NCBI GenBank assembly: GCA_015709655.1
Contig: CP054181.1
Span: 2,290,207-2,354,206 of the forward strand
Length of the DNA stretch: 64,000 nucleotides
Origin: Ignavibacteria bacterium
GTDB taxonomy: Bacteria; Bacteroidota; Ignavibacteria; Kapaibacteriales; Kapaibacteriaceae
Reading direction: 5' to 3'
Part shown: piece after piece, positions 1 to 9,425 of the stretch
How positions within the stretch are numbered: the stretch's first letter is position 1
Layout of the letters: every line of letters begins with the position of its first letter
Notes under the pieces: generated by a model
What the model saw: only the letters and a program-made list of their open reading frames with translations
What the model was told of the DNA's origin: nothing
The model's database searches: none
Translations under genes and position numbers: made by a program

Positions 1-2
1 AG

Positions 3-3000
3 ATGGTACTGTTGTTGCATAACCGACAGGTGTTGCCAGCAGGGGTGTCAAATCCGGAATACGTTGTCCCTGCTGAAGCTGTAAGCTCCAAACACCGTCA
101 GATTATCCAGGCAGCTAACGGGCGATCCGTGTTTGAGCGGCTGCAGCGGTACGTTGTTGTCAGCGTCAGCGACTCAGCCGTCCATACAATCTATCACAGT
201 CCTGCGGTAGAGCAGGCCTGGGTGTTGCGCTCGATACCGTTGCACAACGAACCATATTCGCAGGATTCTCTCTCTGCTGACCAATATGCCCTTGGTATTC
301 TGAAAGCCGTGAAATGTTGGGAACTGGCAACCGGAAAGGGTGTCAGGGTTGCTGTTGTAGATACCGGAATCGATTGGGATCATCCGGATCTGAAAAACAG
401 ACTGGCGGTTAATCCGGCCGAAGACATTAACAAGAACGGAACGTTTGAACCCTGGCCGTCAACAATGGAAATTAACGGAGTCACAGGTGATCTTGACGGA
501 GCTGACAATGATGGGAATGGCTACACTGATGATGTAATTGGTTATGATTTTGTTCATCAGCGTGTGGCGAATATCGGCGATACTCGAGATCGTGATCCGA
601 TTCCTGCCGATGAGCAGGGACACGGTACGTCGGTAGCAGGTGTGATAGCCGCTCAGGCCAACAACGACATTGGTATTGCGGGTCTGGCACATGGTGCCCG
701 CATTGTAACGCTACGTGCGTTTGACGCTACCGGGAATGCTGACGAAGGTAACATTGCCGCTGCCATCGTGTATGCCGCACTTAACCAAATACCTGTCGTG
801 AACATGAGTTTTGGTGACGGTGTTGACTCGCCGGTTCTCAGGGATGCTGTTCAGTTTGCAGCCGCTATGGGCTGTTTTCTTGTTGCGTCTGCCGGTAACA
901 CCGGAACCGTATCGCGCCAGTTCCCTTCCGGCTACAATAACGTTCTGGCCGTAGGTGCAACCAATGCCAGAGATGTTCGGGCAGTATTTTCCAGTACCGG
1001 GTCACTTGTAAACATGGTTGCTCCGGGTGAAGCAATTGTTACCACCGCCGTTGGAAGCCGCTATCGTACCGTGAACGGTACGTCGTTCTCAGCACCGTAC
1101 GTTGCAGCCACCGCTGCCCTGATGCTCGAGCTGCATCCCGAACTGACGGCGCAGGAAATACGTGGGGTACTGCTTGAGACGTGCAAGGACCTTGGCGCCT
1201 CCGGGTGGGACAGAGAATATGGTACCGGACGGCTTGATTCGTATGCGGCACTTACACATGTGGGGACGTCGGCGGTTGACATTACCTATCCCGAAAATGA
1301 AACCCAAATAACAATTGCAAACACTCCGATCTCTGTAACGGGATCGGCGTATGCCACGCTGTTCAGCTCGTATCACGTGGATGTGGGCGAGGGTGTGGAA
1401 CCAGACGAATGGGTCACGGTAGCCCAGGGAGACCATGCCATAGCCTTTGGTGAACTGGCTTCGATACCGGCCTCGCTGTTTACCGGAACTGAGTACGTTA
1501 TCCGCCTGGTTGTTCGGTTAAAAACCGGCGCTGTTATCGAGTCCCGACGTCGGATCTATGCCGTAAAGCCCGCCGATACTCTCCGGATTATTCATGCCGA
1601 TGTTGTGCAGGCGTGGAAGGATGACAAACGCGTTGGCATCCTAACAGTCCAAACGTCCCGACCAGTACAGGTGGCACTGGCAGGCAGCCCGGCCAACCCG
1701 GATGACAGGGAAGTGTTCGATGCACGTGCATCCACAATGTTAAGTTTTGAGATTAACTCTGAACGATGGGGCAATAACGGCCCGATCCGGGTGCAGTGTG
1801 TAGCTCAGAATGGTGATACCGCTGACATTACCATCCCGTATTCTGTTAACCCGGAATCAGCACCGGTTTTGGGATGGCAGCAAAAATCGTCAGGCAACTT
1901 CACCGGGTACGTACTCAATACAGTGCAGGACATTACCGGCAGCGGTAACGAAGAGTTTTTAATGAGCGACTTACAGACCGGTGTATTCGGTCCGATCGTA
2001 CTCATGCAGCGTGTAGGAGTTGACTTTGTTGCCGGAGATAAAACCGATCAAATCTGGATCCCTCGGGGTATTTGTGACGCTAACGGAAACGGCATTACTG
2101 AAGTGCTTGCCGGTATTTCCGGCAAAACCGTGCTGTTTGAACGAAGCAGCTCAGGTAATAACCCGTTCGGCCATATCATTTACGCTGATACCGTAACAGG
2201 CAATACACCGGCGGGAGTAGCAGATATCGACGGCGACGGACTCGATGACCTGGTGCTTTTGTCAAACTCTGCATGCGTGGTGGTTGGCTGGCGTCATAAT
2301 TCGTGGACTGAAATTGGCAGAATTGAAAATCCAACTCCACCAGCTGCAGGCAATGCTGATAACAGAATTGACGAAGTCAGCGTGGGCATCGGCGACTTTG
2401 ACGGTGACGGCGCAATGGAAATTGCGTTTTCAGATACCGACGGAGATCTGGTGATTGCCGAATATAAAAACAACGAATTTAAAATAGTTTATACACTGGA
2501 AGGATCCGGGGTAGGGGGCTCTGGCTATGTTGCTGCCGGCGACGTAACCGGTGATGGTAAACCGGATGTTCTGGTTGGCGTACCGGACGATCCGTATATC
2601 AACTCCAACCGTGAGTATGGCAGACAGACCTGGACATACAGATTGATTACGTCAGATGCACCGAACTCGTATCTCGTAACCTGGGAAGACCGTGTATCGG
2701 GAGTTCGCTATGGATACGGGTACCGCAACGGGGTAGAGATCGCCAATGTTGACGGCAGGCCCGGCGATGAAATGATTATCTGTGCATTCCCCAGAATGTA
2801 CGTTTTTACAACATCAGATGCCGGGACCATTGTGCCCATCTGGTTCCGCAGTGGTGTGGTAACCCCCCGGTTTCTTACTCATGATTTCGATCGTAACGGC
2901 ATCGCTGAACTTGGCTATGGTGTTTCTACCCAGGGCTTTGGTTTAATGGACAATTTTGATTTTGCCGAATATGTTGGTTTTGCTTCAAGATTAGAACCGC

Positions 3001-4178
3001 CGTCCGGCGTTCGAGCAGTAAGCCTTGATTCGGTGAAGGCACGGATAACCTGGAGCTCCGTACCCAATGCAGTACGGTATCGCGTGTACTGGAATAGCGA
3101 TGGGAGCGGACTATTCCGAATATCTGACTCAACGGAATCGACGAGTTTTGAGGTTGATACACTAACCGCTAACCGGATGTATCGCTTTACGGTGGTTGCC
3201 ATTGCAGGTGACCCAGGTCAGAACAGCCAACGATCTGCTATCGTTCCGGTTTACACCGGAGACCGGCTGAACGTTGTCCGGCTGACACCTGCTGTGACTA
3301 CCACCACCCGGGCAGCGTCAGACCTTCAGCTGTTAATTCAATTCAGCGGACCGTTGAGCGACTCTGGCCTTGATGCAGGCAAAATCAGGCTTACCAATAG
3401 CCAGGGTACCGCCATTGCAGCTGCACGAAGTATTTCGCTGGGCAGTGATTCAACCGTGATAGTAAGCTTTGGTAGTATTGAAATTCCTGCCGGAGCATAT
3501 CGTGTTGTTGTAGATCCGGTTTCTGATGTGCACCTAATTCCCACAAACCCGTCAGCCCACGAACTGCTGGTTATTGCCGATACAACGCTCCCTGAGCTGC
3601 GTCTGGAGCGTCTGGATGTAGTCCAACCAACGGAGCTGATGTTATGGTATTCAATGCCTGTAACCGAAAGCGCTCTGGCACCTGAGGCATATACAATCCG
3701 ACCGTATGGCGTGGTAGAGACTGTGGAACGCATCGCCGATAATCAGGTCCGCCTGAACCTTGCCTCGGATCCGCCCCTTTCGGCTTTGGGGGTTACGTAT
3801 TCGCTGACGGTACGCGATGTGGCATCCGTAAGCGGTATCTCAATAACACGGGGGCTGGGCAACACGCTGAGTTTTGTTCTCACGATGCCCAATGCTGGCT
3901 CAGTGTTTGTGTATCCACATCCTGTACGGCTCAACGCCAGCACTGAAATTACGTTTGCCAACCTTCCGGCCAAAGCCGACATTGAGATTCTTGACCAGCG
4001 GTTCAGTGTGATTCAAACGCTAAGCGAGTTTAGCGGTACCGGTGGCCTTACCTGGGATTTGCGTGACCATAACGGAGTGCGCCTGTCACCCGGAATTTAT
4101 TACTATCGCGTTTCCGGCATTAACACTCAAGGTGAAGCCAGTCAGAGTCCGCTGCTAAAATTATTGATAATGCGCTAA
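3..4178 (+). CDS. Secreted S8 (subtilisin-like) serine protease with FG-GAP repeats and T9SS sorting domain, 5' end cut by window
   Basis: Subtilase-family endopeptidase. Counting from the ATG at 3, the catalytic Asp lies in AVVDTGIDWDHPD (about residue 120), the His in GHGTSVAGVIAA (about 208) and the Ser in GTSFSAPYVAA (about 362). Three FG-GAP/VCBS-like calcium-binding segments follow (DIDGDGLDDL, DFDGDGAMEI, DVTGDGKPDV), then a fibronectin type III-like domain (about 1000-1080). The C-terminus (YPHPVRLNASTEI ... LSPGIYYYRVSG) resembles the FlgD/T9SS type-A sorting domain, implying export through the outer membrane. No signal peptide follows the ATG at 3, so the true start probably lies left of the window and this ATG is internal. 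Stop TAA lies 2 bp from the convergent mpl stop. Family is certain; substrate unknown. Confidence 0.93.
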   Translation: MVLLLHNRQVLPAGVSNPEYVVPAEAVSSKHRQIIQAANGRSVFERLQRYVVVSVSDSAVHTIYHSPAVEQAWVLRSIPLHNEPYSQDSLSADQYALGILKAVKCWELATGKGVRVAVVDTGIDWDHPDLKNRLAVNPAEDINKNGTFEPWPSTMEINGVTGDLDGADNDGNGYTDDVIGYDFVHQRVANIGDTRDRDPIPADEQGHGTSVAGVIAAQANNDIGIAGLAHGARIVTLRAFDATGNADEGNIAAAIVYAALNQIPVVNMSFGDGVDSPVLRDAVQFAAAMGCFLVASAGNTGTVSRQFPSGYNNVLAVGATNARDVRAVFSSTGSLVNMVAPGEAIVTTAVGSRYRTVNGTSFSAPYVAATAALMLELHPELTAQEIRGVLLETCKDLGASGWDREYGTGRLDSYAALTHVGTSAVDITYPENETQITIANTPISVTGSAYATLFSSYHVDVGEGVEPDEWVTVAQGDHAIAFGELASIPASLFTGTEYVIRLVVRLKTGAVIESRRRIYAVKPADTLRIIHADVVQAWKDDKRVGILTVQTSRPVQVALAGSPANPDDREVFDARASTMLSFEINSERWGNNGPIRVQCVAQNGDTADITIPYSVNPESAPVLGWQQKSSGNFTGYVLNTVQDITGSGNEEFLMSDLQTGVFGPIVLMQRVGVDFVAGDKTDQIWIPRGICDANGNGITEVLAGISGKTVLFERSSSGNNPFGHIIYADTVTGNTPAGVADIDGDGLDDLVLLSNSACVVVGWRHNSWTEIGRIENPTPPAAGNADNRIDEVSVGIGDFDGDGAMEIAFSDTDGDLVIAEYKNNEFKIVYTLEGSGVGGSGYVAAGDVTGDGKPDVLVGVPDDPYINSNREYGRQTWTYRLITSDAPNSYLVTWEDRVSGVRYGYGYRNGVEIANVDGRPGDEMIICAFPRMYVFTTSDAGTIVPIWFRSGVVTPRFLTHDFDRNGIAELGYGVSTQGFGLMDNFDFAEYVGFASRLEPPSGVRAVSLDSVKARITWSSVPNAVRYRVYWNSDGSGLFRISDSTESTSFEVDTLTANRMYRFTVVAIAGDPGQNSQRSAIVPVYTGDRLNVVRLTPAVTTTTRAASDLQLLIQFSGPLSDSGLDAGKIRLTNSQGTAIAAARSISLGSDSTVIVSFGSIEIPAGAYRVVVDPVSDVHLIPTNPSAHELLVIADTTLPELRLERLDVVQPTELMLWYSMPVTESALAPEAYTIRPYGVVETVERIADNQVRLNLASDPPLSALGVTYSLTVRDVASVSGISITRGLGNTLSFVLTMPNAGSVFVYPHPVRLNASTEITFANLPAKADIEILDQRFSVIQTLSEFSGTGGLTWDLRDHNGVRLSPGIYYYRVSGINTQGEASQSPLLKLLIMR

Positions 4179-4180
4179 CC

Positions 4181-5611
4181 TCAGGCTGATGCAAGGATTG
4201 ACCTCAGGCCACCAACGTTGCCGTTACTGAGCAGCAGAACAACATCGCCTGGTGTAACGTGTGTTTCCAGCCACGGAATCACACTGCTCCCCCAGGAATC
4301 GGTAGCTTCTGTCAAAGCATAACCGTTAATGCCGCGTGCCGCAAGGTCGCTGATCAATTGGTTGGTGTTAAGACGTTCTGATGGTTTAAAGCGCTCCGGA
4401 CGGTGAACCGGGCCAATAACAACTGTGGCTGCGCCGGTGAAACACTCTGCCAGTTCATCCTGGAAAATATTGCGGGTTGTTGTATTGGATCGTGGCTCGA
4501 AAATGGCATGGATTGCGGCAGTAGGGAATTGCTGCTGCACTGCCTGTAGCGTTGCACGTATGGCCGTAGGGTGATGAGCGAAATCATCAATAACCATAGC
4601 CCCTTTCCACACACAGATTTTTTCCATACGTCGCTTGGGAGGAACAAAGTGCTCTAAAGCCAGGATACACTCCTCACCGGTTACACCAACGTGCATGGCT
4701 GCAAGTAATGCCATGCTTGCGTTACGGATGTTGTGCTCACCGGCCATCGGTAGTGCGAACGGTCCCAAAACCGCACTCTCTGACCTTAGGTACCACTGTG
4801 ACCCATCAGGATTGGCAACAATGTTAGTAATCTGCCAGGTTGCTGAAGGGGCTTTGCCAACGCTTTGAACAGGACAAAAAACGTGTTGTGTAACGTTGAG
4901 TGCATCGGCATCGTCGGCATTTACCAGGATTAACCCGGAGCGGGGAACCAGTCTGGTAAGCTGGACAAAGGATTTCTTAATTGAGTCCAGGCTATCGAAA
5001 ATATCGGCATGATCGAATTCGATATTGTTAATTATTGCAACATTCGGCCGGTAGTGTACGAATTTGCTTCGCTTATCGAAAAAAGCAGTATCATACTCGT
5101 CACCCTCAGCTACAAAAACACCGGTGCAGGTGTTATGCGTGGCAGGTGGAACGGGTCGGCACCCGTTGGTGAAGCCGTGGGGTACTCCGCCGACAAGGAA
5201 GCCCGGTTCAAAACCTGCGTGCTGGAGAATCCACGTTGTAAGTGACGCTGTGGTGGTTTTGCCATGAGTACCGCTGCAAACAATGCCGGTGTTGCGGGCA
5301 ATAAAATGCTGCCCCACGAATTCGCTTACCGATGCAATGGGAATGCGCGCATCAAGCACTGCCTCTAATTCGGGATGACCACGGCTGATGGCATTGCCTA
5401 CAATTACCAGATCAGGTGCCGACACAACAAGGTCAGAACCGTCAGCGTACTCCGTCCACACAATCCCATGCCGGTCCAGCACTCCGCGCATCGGCTCGTA
5501 CACTGCATGGTCTGATCCCGTTACCCTATGTCCGATCTGGGAGGCTGCCACAGCCACTGAACCCATCGCGGTGCCGCCGATGCCCATAAAATGAATATGC
5601 ATTGTATGCAT
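4181..5611 (-). CDS. mpl: UDP-N-acetylmuramate:L-alanyl-gamma-D-glutamyl-meso-diaminopimelate ligase (murein peptide recycling)
   Basis: Mur-ligase family enzyme that joins recycled murein tripeptide to UDP-MurNAc in the cytoplasm, a peptidoglycan salvage step. The N-terminus has the nucleotide-binding motif HFMGIGGTAMGS (residues 7-18). The P-loop GTHGKTT is at 114-120, AEGDEYDTAFFDKRSKF follows in the central domain, and NNIEFDHADIF matches Mpl/MurC enzymes. The EGDEYDTAFFDKRSKF block favours Mpl over MurC. The 476-aa length fits the family. Start ATG at 5611; a second ATG three codons later is also possible. The gene is divergent from the propeller gene at 5756, so promoters for both should lie in 5612-5755. 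Confidence 0.9.
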   Translation of the reverse strand: MHTMHIHFMGIGGTAMGSVAVAASQIGHRVTGSDHAVYEPMRGVLDRHGIVWTEYADGSDLVVSAPDLVIVGNAISRGHPELEAVLDARIPIASVSEFVGQHFIARNTGIVCSGTHGKTTTASLTTWILQHAGFEPGFLVGGVPHGFTNGCRPVPPATHNTCTGVFVAEGDEYDTAFFDKRSKFVHYRPNVAIINNIEFDHADIFDSLDSIKKSFVQLTRLVPRSGLILVNADDADALNVTQHVFCPVQSVGKAPSATWQITNIVANPDGSQWYLRSESAVLGPFALPMAGEHNIRNASMALLAAMHVGVTGEECILALEHFVPPKRRMEKICVWKGAMVIDDFAHHPTAIRATLQAVQQQFPTAAIHAIFEPRSNTTTRNIFQDELAECFTGAATVVIGPVHRPERFKPSERLNTNQLISDLAARGINGYALTEATDSWGSSVIPWLETHVTPGDVVLLLSNGNVGGLRSILASA

Positions 5612-5755
5612 CCTTTATCTTCTACTGGTGTGCCTCAGGCACCGGGGCCGGTCGGCGGTAATAATGTCAGGGTGCCGGTCAGTTAAATGCACCCGAAATG
5701 AAATATAAGTTGTAATTTCCATAATTACCGAAGGGATTTAATTATCGGAGATCAC

Positions 5756-7093
5756 ATGATTAGAGCGATTATTACTGCATTATTACTGACAACGATTACT
5801 GCAACAGCATCCTTTTGGGAATCCACCGACGGGCCCCCCTCAAATGCGATGTGTTTGGTTTCTAACAGCAAGGGACATGTGTTTTGTGGTACGCCGAACA
5901 GTGCGATCTACAGAACAACTGACTTGGGTACAAACTGGGAACGTCTGGATAAGGGGATTGACGATGGGGGTCCGAACTTTGTAATGGTAAACGAAATCTG
6001 TGTAGATAAGAATGACGTTCTCTATGCAGCCGTGTCAAGTACCGGGATCCTGCGGTCAACTGACAACGGGAATTCGTGGACGAAACTTGACCTGGGCATG
6101 GAAGTTGAAGACAACGCCATTCTCTTTGTTGCAATAAAAAACCTCGACAACGGCAGTACCGCTGTCTTTGTTGGACATAGTGGTCCCCGTAAGGTTTACT
6201 TCCGATATTCCGATAACAATGGCGACACATTCCGTGAGATACCGCTTGGTAACCTGCCAAAAGCCATGAATTCAATTGAAAATGTGTATTTGTCGCCAAA
6301 CTCGAATCGGATTTTTGCGATGATAACCTATAATCTTGGCCTCTACAGGTCCGACAATATGGGAACCTCCTGGCGTAGGATCGACAGCGATCCGTTGTCA
6401 GGTGAGAGTGATGACCTGTATACGATGATCACTGCAAACAAGAAAGGGTGGCTGTATCTTGGGAGGAATGCACTCTCGTCATCTGCACGGTTTAAGAATG
6501 CCTGTGTGCTCCGCTCAAAGAATGACGGTGAGTCGTGGGAGTACATTACTGAGGGCTGGGATTCGCGTGACATTACAAACAACAAAATTCGCGGGATTGC
6601 CTGTGGGATTAATGACGAAGTCTGGGCAATCACGAATAAGGGATCTGGTGTTTTCCAGTCAACAAACGGTGGCGACTTATGGATAAACCGGAATGAGGGC
6701 CTTCCCAATGACGGAGCGGGTGCCGGCATTGCCGTGACGCCAAACAACGCTGTCTTTGTTGGTCAGAGTGGTGGTTTTGTTTACCGATATCTTGGTGGTG
6801 TATCTGTTGATGAAGATCTGCCTTCAAAGGTCAGAATTCAATCCGTCAGCCTGACACCGAATCCGGTTCGTGACAGGGTGTATGTTCATGCTACGCTTAA
6901 TACTCCCGGGAATGTTACCGTTCAGCTTTTTAACGTAACCGGCATTCCGGTGGTAGAGCCATATCGGTCACACCAGGCAGCACAACACCATACGATAAGC
7001 TTTGCTACTGAAACTCTGCCGAATGGTGTGTATATGTGGACGCTTACGTCGGCTGACGGAGTTACGACTGGCTCTGTGGTCGTAAACCACTAG
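5756..7093 (+). CDS. Secreted Asp-box (BNR) beta-propeller protein with T9SS sorting domain
   Basis: The protein starts with a short signal peptide (MIRAIITALLLTTITATA). At least five BNR/Asp-box turns follow, of the form S-x-D/N-x-G-x-x-W: TTDLGTNWERL, STDNGNSWTKL, SDNMGTSWRRI, SKNDGESWEYI and STNGGDLWINR. These form a sialidase/Vps10-like propeller. The last ~85 residues (SLTPNPVRDRVYV ... LPNGVYMWTLTSADG) form a type-A T9SS C-terminal domain. No sialidase catalytic residues are recognisable, so a binding or structural role at the cell surface is more likely than catalysis. A GGAG ribosome-binding site lies about 6 bases before the ATG. Confidence 0.85.
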   Translation: MIRAIITALLLTTITATASFWESTDGPPSNAMCLVSNSKGHVFCGTPNSAIYRTTDLGTNWERLDKGIDDGGPNFVMVNEICVDKNDVLYAAVSSTGILRSTDNGNSWTKLDLGMEVEDNAILFVAIKNLDNGSTAVFVGHSGPRKVYFRYSDNNGDTFREIPLGNLPKAMNSIENVYLSPNSNRIFAMITYNLGLYRSDNMGTSWRRIDSDPLSGESDDLYTMITANKKGWLYLGRNALSSSARFKNACVLRSKNDGESWEYITEGWDSRDITNNKIRGIACGINDEVWAITNKGSGVFQSTNGGDLWINRNEGLPNDGAGAGIAVTPNNAVFVGQSGGFVYRYLGGVSVDEDLPSKVRIQSVSLTPNPVRDRVYVHATLNTPGNVTVQLFNVTGIPVVEPYRSHQAAQHHTISFATETLPNGVYMWTLTSADGVTTGSVVVNH

Positions 7094-7099
7094 GCACGG

Positions 7100-7519
7100 T
7101 TACTTCACCTGTGAAATAAACCAGAGGTCTCCGGCCTGTACGGTAGAGCATTGTACTGCGCGTAAGTTATCGATCGTGAGTGTTACAATGCGTGAGGTGC
7201 TGCTAACGGTATCAACTCGGGTCAACGTGATTGGTTTTCCTCCAATACGTTTATTCCATCGCTGCAACTCGTCTGTTAAATCAAAGCGTTCAATTGCAAG
7301 CATTGGTGTACCATCCGCTTTGCGCATAAGTTCGCTGGCTGCCGTATAGTTGCCGCTATCAATTTCTGCCTTCCAAAGGTGGGCTACACCGGCAGCCGTT
7401 TGCTGGCTGCGTTCAATAATGTCAGGGTGTCTGGCGGAGTCACCAATAACAAACACGGCACATCCGGTACCGGTGATGCAAACAAGAACGAGAAGGATGA
7501 GTTGGATTATGCGCATCAT
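7100..7519 (-). CDS. Small outer-membrane-type lipoprotein of unknown function
   Basis: 139-aa protein with a lipoprotein signal: hydrophobic IIQLILLVLVCI followed by the lipobox TGTGC, with the lipid-attachment Cys near residue 20. The mature part has an NTF2-like feel (SGNYTAASELM ... LWFISQVK), but this is a weak impression and no family is claimed. It is the last gene of the minus-strand run rpoD-rimM-trmD-hydrolase and lies 3 bp after the hydrolase stop, so it is probably co-transcribed. Stop TAA is 6 bp from the convergent propeller gene. Confidence 0.75.
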   Translation of the reverse strand: MMRIIQLILLVLVCITGTGCAVFVIGDSARHPDIIERSQQTAAGVAHLWKAEIDSGNYTAASELMRKADGTPMLAIERFDLTDELQRWNKRIGGKPITLTRVDTVSSTSRIVTLTIDNLRAVQCSTVQAGDLWFISQVK

Positions 7520-7522
7520 ACA

Positions 7523-8125
7523 CTACGATTGAAAAAAACGAACGGTGGATGAAAGTGCGGCGGTAAATGACGGAGTCGGATTATCCATTGGATGAGTTAT
7601 ACCGAACGTATGAGTGGAAGCAGGCAACATCAGCACATTACTGGCAGTGCTCACATCACTGAACAGTAGCCGGGCTTCCTGTGGTGAAACTACAAGATCG
7701 CCTGTGGTATAGACGTAGAATGATCGCTCCGATATTTTTCGTGCTGCACCCACAATGTCAAGTCTGTCTGCATATACCGCGACTTCGTGCTTAAGCTGTT
7801 CAGGGATACGTCGCGAACCCCGGATCCACGTAGAGATACCAGCCCAGACAGCCACGCGTTCCCGGGTGTGGCTACGTTCGGCGGCAACAATCTGTGCCAG
7901 GGCACCGCCCCTGCTGTGTCCGAGAAAGTAAACAGTATAGCCGGTAAATGAATTTAATATCGAGTGAATAGCATCAATATCCTCAGTGGGTGAGATTCCC
8001 TTGATGACCGGGCGTACCGAAGCCCATCCCAGCTGTGCAAAGTGTCGGGCAATGTATGGGAAAAACCCCCAGTAGGGTCCGGCGTTTGCACCGTGCAGAA
8101 TCATGATCAGGGGCATGTTAGTCAT
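7523..8125 (-). CDS. Alpha/beta hydrolase
   Basis: About 200-aa alpha/beta-hydrolase. MILHGANAG is the oxyanion-hole strand and GHSRGGALA the nucleophile elbow carrying the catalytic Ser. DLVVSPQEA is a plausible acid position and the late THTFG His could complete the triad. The longest ORF starts at 8197 inside trmD, but the ATG at 8125 (MTNMPLIMILHG) places the start in an 8-bp ATGACTAA overlap with the trmD stop, typical of translational coupling, so it was chosen. No signal peptide; cytoplasmic. Substrate unknown. Confidence 0.82.
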   Translation of the reverse strand: MTNMPLIMILHGANAGPYWGFFPYIARHFAQLGWASVRPVIKGISPTEDIDAIHSILNSFTGYTVYFLGHSRGGALAQIVAAERSHTRERVAVWAGISTWIRGSRRIPEQLKHEVAVYADRLDIVGAARKISERSFYVYTTGDLVVSPQEARLLFSDVSTASNVLMLPASTHTFGITHPMDNPTPSFTAALSSTVRFFQS

Positions 8126-8798
8126 GCAAAAGATCCGGACGACGAAGCTGTGTTTTCCGTAATGCCTGTTTATCACGCCAGTTTTTGATTTGGGCATGAT
8201 CGCCCCTCAGAAGAACGTCGGGCACGTCCATACCGCGAAATGACGCAGGACGTGTGTACACGGGGGCATCCAGGAGTCCATGCATAAACGAATCATCAAG
8301 GACGCTTTCTGAATCTGAAACGGCTCCCGGGATCAGGCGGACAACGGCGTCAGTAAGGACTGCGGCTGCCAGCTCGCCACCGGTAAGGATATAGTCGCCA
8401 ACCGAGATTTCTCTGGTTACCAGAGCATCGCGAACACGCTGGTCAATACCCTTGTAGTGTCCGGCAAGCAGGATCAGGGCTTCAGCAGTAGAGAGTGCGT
8501 TACACATTGTCTGGTTAAGCGGCTCTCCGTCAGGACACAGATAAATCACGTCATTGTAGTGTCGCTCGGACGTCAGGCGTTCAATGCAGGAAAAGATGGG
8601 TTCACACTGAAGCACCATACCGGCTCCGCCGCCGTACGGAGTATCATCGATATGACGGAACCTGTCAGTAGCATAATCATGCAGGTTGTGCACATGGATT
8701 TCTGCCACGCCCTGATTTTGGGCGCGTCCCACAATACTGGTACTGAAAAAGTTACCAAAAATCTGTGGTACTGCGCACACGATATCGATTCGTATCAT
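8118..8798 (-). CDS. trmD: tRNA (guanine-N1)-methyltransferase
   Basis: SPOUT methyltransferase that makes m1G37 in tRNAs reading CNN codons, preventing +1 frameshifting. Diagnostic motifs are DTPYGGGAGMVLQ, LLAGHYKGIDQRVRDAL and the trefoil-knot SAM-binding block ISVGDYILTGGELAA. The C-terminal RPASFRGMDVPDVLLRGDH is also characteristic. 226 aa is normal length. It follows rimM by 47 bp, the classic rimM-trmD order, although rpsP and rplS are not adjacent here. Confidence 0.97.
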   Translation of the reverse strand: MIRIDIVCAVPQIFGNFFSTSIVGRAQNQGVAEIHVHNLHDYATDRFRHIDDTPYGGGAGMVLQCEPIFSCIERLTSERHYNDVIYLCPDGEPLNQTMCNALSTAEALILLAGHYKGIDQRVRDALVTREISVGDYILTGGELAAAVLTDAVVRLIPGAVSDSESVLDDSFMHGLLDAPVYTRPASFRGMDVPDVLLRGDHAQIKNWRDKQALRKTQLRRPDLLHD

Positions 8799-8845
8799 GA
8801 AATACTCATCTTGTTTAAAATGCTGCTGCTACCGTACAGGCAGAG

Positions 8846-9412
8846 TTACTCATCGGGATCCGGGACTGAAGTGTTCAGCAACCCGTCTAATAACGTAACG
8901 ATAATTTTTTTTTCAATAACATCAACGTGTTGAATGACCTCATCGATCACCGGCAGGAGGATCTCGGTGCCGGCAGGAGTCCGCACCACCCACACGTCAT
9001 TGGCAGGAAGAAGAAGCACGTCTTCCACCGTACCCAGAACATCACCGGGTTTCCCGGCCTCATTATCAGCAGCCTGATACACCCAACACCCGATGATGTC
9101 GGCAACTCTGAAAGCATCCGCTGCTGCCTGCAGGCTTCCGGGTTTGGCGAAAACAGCCATATCAACTAAACCGGCTGCCTGCTCACGTGAACCTACTCCG
9201 GTAAACCGAAGGCGGATGTGGTTTACGCCCGTATCAACGCTTTGTACACCATAGGGTTGGGTAAAGGCAGCACTGAAGCCTACTCCAACTGTATTGCCAG
9301 CCTTCACGCGGAGTTCGCCCGGTGGTGTATCTGCCAGCTCTACAGTGCCGTCAGTGCCTACACATCGTGAGATAACTCCCAGATACTCAGTAAACGAGGC
9401 GGTTGTATTCAA
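8846..9412 (-). CDS. rimM: Ribosome maturation factor RimM
   Basis: 16S rRNA processing factor that binds S19 and helps 30S head assembly. N-terminal beta-barrel YLGVISRCVGTDGTVEL and C-terminal PRC-barrel (GDVLGTVEDVLLLPANDVWVV, then ILLPVIDEVIQHVDV) are both recognisable. The start appears to be TTG at 9412; no in-frame ATG lies between the upstream rpoD stop and the conserved N-terminus. It is 13 bp downstream of rpoD and 47 bp upstream of trmD. 188 aa is near the usual 165-185. Confidence 0.9.
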   Translation of the reverse strand: MNTTASFTEYLGVISRCVGTDGTVELADTPPGELRVKAGNTVGVGFSAAFTQPYGVQSVDTGVNHIRLRFTGVGSREQAAGLVDMAVFAKPGSLQAAADAFRVADIIGCWVYQAADNEAGKPGDVLGTVEDVLLLPANDVWVVRTPAGTEILLPVIDEVIQHVDVIEKKIIVTLLDGLLNTSVPDPDE

Positions 9413-9425
9413 CGCAGTACCAACG